A stretch of 64,000 bases of DNA from Branchiostoma floridae (taxonomy: Eukaryota; Chordata; Leptocardii; Amphioxiformes; Branchiostomatidae): positions 10,318,156 through 10,382,155 of the forward strand of contig NC_049988.1 of the NCBI RefSeq assembly GCF_000003815.2. The letters run 5' to 3'. Shown here in pieces: positions 59,901-64,000 of this stretch (its first letter is position 1; every line of letters begins with the position of its first letter). The position numbers were made by a program, and so were the translations under genes. The notes below the pieces were generated by a model, which was not told the origin of the DNA, searched no databases, and saw only the letters and a program-made list of their open reading frames with translations.

Positions 59901-62900
59901 GGTTTGTTTTTCTTGTACATGTAGATGTATAGAAGTACTGTTTATTCTGTGTGACAAGTCTGAATGGGTATTTGCCGAACTTTCTTACGATAGCAATCTG
60001 CATGTGCGTCTTATCAGAATGGGCGTTGTTTCTTTCTGGCATTGTGACAGGGTTATGCTGCCATGTTTAGGAACCTTAAGTGACTTCTTTTGTCACATGG
60101 AAATCTTAAGTTTAGCATATGGTTAGATTCTCATACTTGGAGGGTTTTTTTAACACAACGGTGAAAGGATCCAATGTAAAATCTAGACAACTTTTGCTGG
60201 TGAATTGTCTTTGTTATAGGTCATTGAACTCAACCTACTTTTAGGTCAGGCATTCTCTGAGTATTTGAAAAATACAGTTGTGTGTTAATTTTATGTTTAT
60301 TTAGAAATAAAGCTACTGATCTTGGATAATTTATCCTCCTTTACATCCTCAACTTGCATGTGTAAAGAAACAAATTTTACACATGAATATCTTAAGCTTA
60401 ATAACTTAAAGCCTAAAGCTCTCCAGCTTGAACCATATTGCTTACCCAGACAAGCTTATAACCTGTTCTTCAAGTTCAATATGTTAAGGGTTAAATCCCC
60501 TGAGCCTTCTGACCCAAGTGCCATTAGTTTTTGCCATATACTTCTGATCAATATGTTCCCTCCCCCTTGTAAATGTCTCTGCCTGAGGTCCTGCATGTTC
60601 TTCATGTGTCCCTGACCCCTTTCTTCCCACTGTAAGTCTCAAGGTCTTTTCATACTTCTTCAGCCTATAACATGCCAAAACCTCAACATTATGCTAGTGA
60701 TGCTATCACTGCCCTAGCTGACCCTTAATTGTGGACCAAACTTGTGATTGACTGCTGCGCAGCCGACCGATGATGATGATGAACCTCAACGTAACCCTCC
60801 TCCATTTTCTCATCTTGAGTCTTAAGAATCAGATGTTCCCTGGTTTCTTCGGATCTGAGTGCCTAAATTTGCCATGTCATAAACTTGGTGTGTTCACTGC
60901 CCCACCGTCTCATCTTGAGTCTTAGGATGTTTTCTGATTTTTTGCAGGATCTGAGCACCTTTGATTACAATGTCTTAACCTTGATGTGTCTAGCACGCCC
61001 ATTTTTTTATCTTAAGCTTTAAAATGTTCTCTGGTTTCTTTAACACCTGAGGATCATGCCATAACTTGGCATGTTTTCTCTCCCATTTTCTTATCTAACC
61101 TTAGTACATATTAAGAAGACTTTGTCCTATATTGTTTCTTCTCTTTGCAGCACCTGGGTGCCAATTGTCTTGACGTGTTTGCTCTCAATTTTCTTATCTT
61201 AAGTCTTAGAACTGGTCTCATACCTGTATTACTTAGAGTGGGCACTTTCACAGAGTCCCTCCGTGATAAAAATTGCACCCCAAAATTGTGTATTTAGCAA
61301 GATCGTAAATTATTTTTATTGCCCTCAACTGACATGAAATTAAAGAAATTGAGATGAAAGTTTGTGTATTTCTGACAGGATTTGGTAGGAAAGCTTAACA
61401 GAATTTGATCCATTGTCTGACATATGTTTGTTTGTCCTGAGCAATAGTGTTAGCGGCTGGAAAGTGCCTCTTGCCGATAGTGTTAATAAGTGCAGTAATT
61501 TAGATAAAAATTGATTCAGACGTCATATCTTTCGGACATATTTTTATGGATTATATTTATAGATAGAGAATAGGTGCTCTTGCACTTGAGTCAAGAAACT
61601 AAAACGCCTCCAGAAAAACTGTTTCTTTATTGGATTTTGCCCATGAAATGAGACCTTCTAAGCTAAAAGCTAAAGTTGCCATACATCACATTGTGATCAC
61701 GTTGCGTAGACCTGGCACCCATCTCTGTTTCATAGCCCTGGGACCACACATAGTCTACTATAGCAGGGGGCAAGTCCACTGGTAGCGAAGTGTGTTTAGC
61801 TTCCATACTCTTCCTCTTAGTAGAGAAAGAAGTATGTACCATTTTAAGAGTCTTTGGTATGACCCGGCTACAGCATCCAGTCTTGGTGGTCTTACATCCA
61901 AGTACTGTCTGGACTCTGGACTACATGTTGCTAGACCTTCTGCAGCACATTGGTGCCTTTCCCATGCCCAACATGTTGGCTCCATATTATCTCATGTCTA
62001 AACTTTTTGTTCCCTCCTGCAGGACCTGAGTGCCTTCGCCATGCCGTACCTTGAGGAGGGTCGCGAGGCCAGCCTGTCTCCAGACGGGGAGGTGGCCAGC
62101 CTCCTGCCGCCCCGCGACCAGGTCATGTCTGTGGAAGCAAGGAGGGTCAGTACAACTTCAGTTCACACTCCCAAGCCTAAACTGCTCACTTTCTGATTTT
62201 TTAGCAGTTAAGAATATTGTGCGACTGTCTATCTTCTTGCTAGCTACTGCTACTTTTAAGATTTCTAGCTTTATCATACTCTGTACAATTATCAGAACAA
62301 GAAGATCAGATTCTATTCTATACAGGGTTTGATAGCATTTAAAGTTTATCACAGTTTGCCAATAGTATATCTATGTGACAGTCACTTTTGTGTTGCTTTT
62401 TGTATGAAATTCAATGTAGATGTTACATGTATTTCAAAGCACAGTGTTTTCTTTGATTAATTTTTGTCCTACTACATGTTAATATATCTTTTGCTTCATG
62501 GATGGGTTGTGTACACATTCTTTGAAGGTTTACGTCTTTTGCCTAATGCATGTGTACACATTCTTGTTTTTCTTTTTTTCCTCACTTCTGTACAGGTGAC
62601 AGGGGACATGGTCAGTGCTGTAAAACGCTTCCCTTATATGGGTGGTACCATTTCATTTAGTCGCTTCAGTGCTACATTTGGTTGAACTTTTCTTCTAGAT
62701 CTTTTTCTTTACAAGTTTGCCTTTTAGTTTCTTTTACTTCTTGACTGGATACTCCTAGTTCTGTCCTTTGAGTGATTCTTACTGTTTAGACTCTTTTTAG
62801 GCTAGTATAACACATATTTTCCACAATTTTTTAGTTGCTTTGCTGTAATTTCTCTTGGCTTTGTGTGCAGCCTTGCTGTCTGTAGTGTTGTAGTAGAACA

Positions 62901-63629
62901 GGGATGTTTTCATATAAGAATTCATTGATCACTTAATGTGCAACCCCGTTTTTGTAGGCCCAGTATCGTGCAGGAAGGCAGCTTTCTGCGCCACCCAAGA
63001 TGGAAATCAAGCAAGTCTACGGCCGTCCAACCACGCCGCAGGACAAAGCTGACAAAACCTCGCCCAAAAGCCCCTCCAATAAAAAGCGTAAGTAATGTGC
63101 TGTGAACCAGCAAAGGCACGCGTGCTAGTAAAGCTGTTGGAAAAGAAGCTGTTATATCCTATGTTGGGCTCTAAATCCTGCATAGCACTTGTGGACAGTA
63201 CAGGAGAGAAGTAGCAAAAGGCTCCAGTACCTGATGCATTTATCATCAGTTGAAAGTCAAGACCTAGCTTGCTGTAAAAAGACAGTTACTGAGCCTGATT
63301 CATGAATGGCTAACTGATATGTGATGTTATTTGGCCAGTAATGCCAGACAAGTGTCACCTGAGATGACACTGCAAGTAGTAAATATTCATGCAGCGCTGC
63401 CAGTTTGTGGTGTAAAGGGCCTTGACCTTTGACCCTGGTAACCATAGCAACCTTGGGCTGTAGCTTGCAGTTGGAGCTGAGCTGGCGGTGATAATGTGCC
63501 ATTGTGACTGACGTTTTAACCTCATGTGTACTTTCTCCCTAGGCATCAGCTTCCCCTCCCCCCTGAAACTCCGCATGCCTGATTTTAGGCTGTCACCACA
63601 GGCAAGCCGCAGGAGAGCGCATACATTCT
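32870..63629 (+). CDS. PRKAG2: AMP-activated protein kinase gamma subunit, PRKAG2-like; N-terminal part with alternative first exons
   Basis: AMPK gamma is the nucleotide-sensing regulatory subunit of the AMPK heterotrimer, with four CBS motifs binding AMP/ADP/ATP. Only the variable N-terminal extension is in the window. Exon 62023 reads DLSAFAMPYLEEGREASLS, which matches the DLSSFAMPLL.G block I recall from the human gamma-2 long form. The following exons (62958, 63543) are Ser/Pro/Arg-rich like the gamma-2 extension. The shared exons join in frame. The CBS exons must lie right of 64000. Upstream, several short ATG exons end in phase 0 and could each splice to 62023. Assignment to gamma-2 rests on this one block, the Ser/Pro-rich context and neighbouring GALNT11; direct proof needs the CBS exons. 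Confidence 0.75.
33220..33256 (+). repeat. (GGAT)n/(GGAC)n microsatellite
   Basis: GAATGGATGGATGGACGGAC then GGACGGACGGACAG. Confidence 0.9.
33785..33935 (+). repeat. Degenerate CATCC-rich repeat
   Basis: CATCC/ATCCC motifs recur about every 10-15 bases (CATCCATCCC, CACATCTATCCCTGCC). The open frame read through it is a consequence of the simple composition. Confidence 0.7.
35399..35498. other. Assembly gap
   Basis: A run of 100 N about 420 bases upstream of the putative PRKAG first exon at 35920. Promoter or 5' leader sequence of that exon could be missing. Confidence 0.95.
35920..36048 (+). CDS. PRKAG2: PRKAG alternative first exon B (Ser/Pro/Arg-rich)
   Basis: GGAGCCATGAGG start, then MRKMLETWTPPSFRRNLDRL followed by TPRSSPRESPLVSPNSSPMP and CRK, donor CGTAAG|GTAAGA, phase 0, 43 codons. 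The RSSPRESP and SPNSSP strings resemble the phospho-acceptor-rich gamma-2 extension. GC content and codon use are much more gene-like than the surroundings, which makes this the best supported of the alternative first exons. Confidence 0.65.
37846..38017 (+). mobile_element. MITE with TAACG..GTTCACC ends, copy 2
   Basis: TAACGCCAGTTATCCGTAGG at the left, GAGAGGTGAACTAACATTA at the right, with TCGACTTGATATCCCCGG inside, as in the 52.2-kb copy. Confidence 0.7.
39252..39317 (+). CDS. PRKAG2: Candidate PRKAG alternative first exon C, two in-frame donors
   Basis: ATG at 39252 reads MTRQIEKLRSYRLKRVRGYK, then TK, donor AAG|GTAAGT (phase 0). An internal donor CGG|GTAAGA after 15 codons is also phase 0, so two product lengths are possible. 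The 80 bases upstream are CpG-rich (GCTACGTCGCCACGC), fitting a small promoter. Confidence 0.55.
44830..44856 (+). CDS. PRKAG2: Candidate PRKAG alternative first exon D (MWRRERKSL)
   Basis: GCAGCCGCCATGTGG is a near-perfect Kozak context. Nine codons end at CTCTG|GTAAGC in phase 0. Short basic N-termini of this kind recur in the other candidate first exons. Confidence 0.5.
45858..46312 (+). mobile_element. MITE with GGGTGCACC clusters, family 2, copy 1
   Basis: 455 bp. Ends are CAGGGCTCGAAATTC and TATTTCGAGCCCTG with a 5-bp direct repeat CAATG on both sides. About ten copies of GTGCAC (as GGGTGCACC) are concentrated toward the two ends. No coding capacity. Confidence 0.82.
46926..47009. repeat. 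Long hairpin, arms of about 38 bp
   Basis: CCAGCAAAATAAGTACTTCT followed by GTAATTGTCCCCTTTGTTG pairs with CAACAAAGGGACAATTAGAG, AAGTTCTTATTTTGCTGG across a loop of about seven bases. Two mismatches and one bulge. The size is like a pre-microRNA, but a small foldback transposon is equally likely. Confidence 0.8.
48382..48588 (+). mobile_element. TA-flanked MITE with TTCGCGG motifs, copy 2
   Basis: 207 bp, same ends (CTGTAAATGCAG, TGCATTTACAA) and the same TTCGCGG block order as 21232-21439, TA on both sides. It is inserted in the first unit of the local tandem duplication. Confidence 0.87.
48745..49107 (+). mobile_element. hAT-like MITE, family 1, copy 3
   Basis: 363 bp. Ends are CAGGGCTTTAGCCAGCTCGA and GCTGGCTAGAGCCCTG, flanked by a perfect 8-bp duplication GTCAGCAC. 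It sits inside the second unit of a local tandem duplication. Confidence 0.9.
52221..52450 (+). mobile_element. MITE with TAACG..GTTCACC ends, copy 3
   Basis: TAACATTAGCTCACTGTTAT at the left and GGATAAAGGTGAACTAGTGT, then TA, at the right; TCAACTTGATATCC and AAGTCAACGGATGGCGG lie inside. Confidence 0.75.
52739..53165 (+). mobile_element. LINE fragment: C-terminal end of a CR1/jockey-type reverse transcriptase plus 3' tail
   Basis: An open frame to the TAG at 53132-53134 reads YSVRLESLKLPSLHYRRARG then DMIQVFKFLTG, FFTESQHQSTRGHRFKL, FAVRVVQNWNSLPAEVVEAE and FKTRLD. This RL..L.LP.L..RR.RGD.I...K pattern followed by F..R....WN.LP..VV.A.S...FK..LD is the C-terminus of CR1/jockey-clade LINE polyproteins. 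Two copies of ATCATCAAGGT follow the stop, like the short terminal repeats of such LINEs. Heavily 5' truncated, as usual, and not autonomous. Confidence 0.85.
54821..55175 (+). mobile_element. PIF/Harbinger-like MITE with TTA duplication
   Basis: 355 bp. Inverted ends of about 38 bp start GGCCACACCAATTTAATTTC and finish GAAATTAAATTGGTGTGGCC; TTA lies on both sides. Internal CGCTCGCTCC / CCCTCTCGCTCC blocks are present. No coding frame. Related sequence (TTTGCTCGCTCGC) at 54120-54140 hints at a second decayed copy. Confidence 0.82.
56193..56480 (-). mobile_element. Degraded copy of the GGGTGCACC MITE (partial)
   Basis: TGGATCTGTGCACCTAATTT, TTTGTGTAGGATTG and ATACTAGTATAAAGCATATT then TTCTTGACGTTCGC follow the same order as the 13.1-13.5 kb copy. 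The ends are not definable. Confidence 0.5.
57845..57895 (+). CDS. PRKAG2: Candidate PRKAG alternative first exon E (MNLSNEYLELKRQRRKQ)
   Basis: ATG at 57845, 17 codons, MNLSNEYLELKRQRRKQ, donor AACAG|GTGACT, phase 0. It is the second nearest ATG exon to the shared exon at 62023. Confidence 0.5.
59411..59473 (+). CDS. PRKAG2: Candidate PRKAG first exon or 15-nt microexon
   Basis: Read from ATG 59411 it gives MRSSKSQQGYLSNVLQVFKE plus L and ends at GAGCTG|GTAAGT, phase 0. Alternatively ATTACAG before 59459 is an acceptor and only the 15 nt encoding VFKEL (59459-59473) form a phase-0 microexon. Either fits the frame of exon 62023. Confidence 0.35.
59869..59901 (+). CDS. PRKAG2: Candidate PRKAG alternative first exon F (MSARKKPQDHL)
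   Basis: GGAAAGATGTCTGC start, 11 codons, MSARKKPQDHL, ending at CATTTG|GTTTGT in phase 0. The leader is GAGCGGAGAGACGAG, more GC-rich than its surroundings. The donor is weak, so this is less secure than B-E. Confidence 0.4.
60830..62022 (+). repeat. Degenerate tandem copies of the 62023 exon's 3' splice site and start
   Basis: Around 60850, 60945, 61043, 61149 and 61942 short stretches resemble the real exon border: pyrimidine tract, often TTGCAG or TGCAG, then (G/C)A(T/C)CTGAGTGCC or similar, TTTGCCATG and CCATAACTTGG. The first four are about 95-105 bp apart and are joined by a recurring TTTTCTTATCTTAAGTCTTA segment. They look like an old tandem duplication that included the exon's acceptor and has since decayed. 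Confidence 0.5.
62023..62145 (+). CDS. PRKAG2: PRKAG2 shared N-terminal exon (DLSAFAMPYLEE)
   Basis: Acceptor TTCCCTCCTGCAG|GAC, then DLSAFAMPYLEEGREASLSP, DGEVASLLPPRDQVMSVEAR and R, donor AGGAGG|GTCAGT. It is 41 codons with phase 0 at both ends. DLS.FAMP.L is the recognisable gamma-2 block. GC-rich third positions set it apart from the intron. Several degenerate copies of its acceptor and first 25-30 bases lie in the intron just upstream (60.6-62.0 kb). Confidence 0.85.
62596..62610 (+). CDS. PRKAG2: Candidate 15-nt cassette microexon (VTGDM)
   Basis: A long pyrimidine tract ending TTCTGTACAG is followed by 15 bases (Val-Thr-Gly-Asp-Met) and the donor ATG|GTCAGT. Phase 0 on both sides means it could be inserted between exons 62023 and 62958 without breaking the frame. 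There is no evidence beyond splice signals and phase. Confidence 0.3.
62958..63087 (+). CDS. PRKAG2: PRKAG2 N-terminal extension exon
   Basis: Acceptor TTTTTGTAG|GCC, then AQYRAGRQLSAPPKMEIKQV, YGRPTTPQDKADKTSPKSPS and NKK, donor AAGC|GTAAGT, phase 1. It is Lys/Pro/Ser-rich with several SP and TP sites, as expected of the gamma-2 extension. The upstream phase 0 agrees with exon 62023. Confidence 0.82.
63543..63629 (+). CDS. PRKAG2: PRKAG2 N-terminal extension exon
   Basis: Acceptor TTCTCCCTAG|GC completes Arg with the C of the previous exon, then ISFPSPLKLRMPDFRLSPQA, SRRRAHTF, with a weak donor TTCT|GTAAAT in phase 1. The RISFPSP and RRRAHTF strings are basophilic kinase-site-like. The gene continues beyond the window. 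Confidence 0.75.
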
Positions 63630-64000
63630 GTAAATACCTTTTCTTTTGAGGAAGTACTAACTTTTGCCTTTCTTGATGTTTTGTGAAAGTACAGTAGCAT
63701 CTTGGCTCTCCCTTCTTGAATGCTAATATCCCTTCAAACGAACTAATGGCTCCCTCTGAAGTTTAGGCCATACCATTTTTAAGTGTCATCTTTCCTCAAG
63801 GACACCCTTGTTTACCCTTCAGAAAGGAACATTTCATGTAGATGTAGCAGCTGTTGACAAGTGGAATAGGAAATGCCATTCTTGCCATATATGTGAGTCG
63901 CAGTACTAGAGCTATCATCAATTTCAATTCATTGGGTCAAGCTATTGAAAACATTCACTCCTTCATCAGTCTATGTTTTAAGTTGCTTAAACCTGTACAA

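Noticed and set aside
59533-60126. 197-codon open frame
   Set aside because: The longest frame in the right half, but low complexity in no known family, no ATG at its listed start, and intron-like composition. Only the embedded ATG exon at 59869 with a phase-0 donor is kept.

Overview
The window reads as a chordate, most likely lancelet (Branchiostoma), genomic scaffold. It is AT-rich and intron-rich, has three N gaps of about 100 bases (8091-8190, 12770-12871, 35399-35498) and many short non-autonomous transposons. The organism is an inference from gene structure and repeat style.

Left third, minus strand: a polypeptide N-acetylgalactosaminyltransferase whose closest recalled relative is vertebrate GALNT11. 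Eleven coding exons between 14549 and 3239 have GT/AG borders and matching phases. The exon that should carry the WGGEN Gal/GalNAc-transferase motif is absent from the visible sequence and most likely lies in the gap at 8091-8190. The last lectin exon was not found and probably lies left of position 1. The intron before the last visible exon is filled with about 29 copies of a 45-bp repeat, each duplicating that exon's own 3' splice site. Two possible upstream or alternative first exons lie at 18315-18523 and 23429-23448.

Middle: a CpG-rich, YY1-motif-bearing, probably bidirectional promoter (about 23.4-24.1 kb) separates that gene from an intronless mitochondrial dicarboxylate carrier (SLC25A10-like, 24179-25084, plus strand).

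Right half, plus strand: the long 5' part of an AMP-activated protein kinase gamma gene (PRKAG2-like). Three shared N-terminal exons (62023-62145, 62958-63087, 63543-63629) are visible; the CBS-domain exons must lie beyond 64000. Upstream, over about 27 kb, at least six short ATG-plus-donor candidate first exons all end in phase 0, matching the phase-0 acceptor at 62023. This suggests a bank of alternative promoters giving different N-termini. GALNT11 and PRKAG2 arranged head to head is also the arrangement I recall at human 7q36.

The remainder is intronic or intergenic sequence with MITE families (hAT-like with 8-bp duplications, TA-flanked, TTA-flanked, and one with subterminal TTACG repeats and a 6-bp duplication), a LINE C-terminal fragment, a SINE, microsatellites, large foldbacks and tandem duplications.
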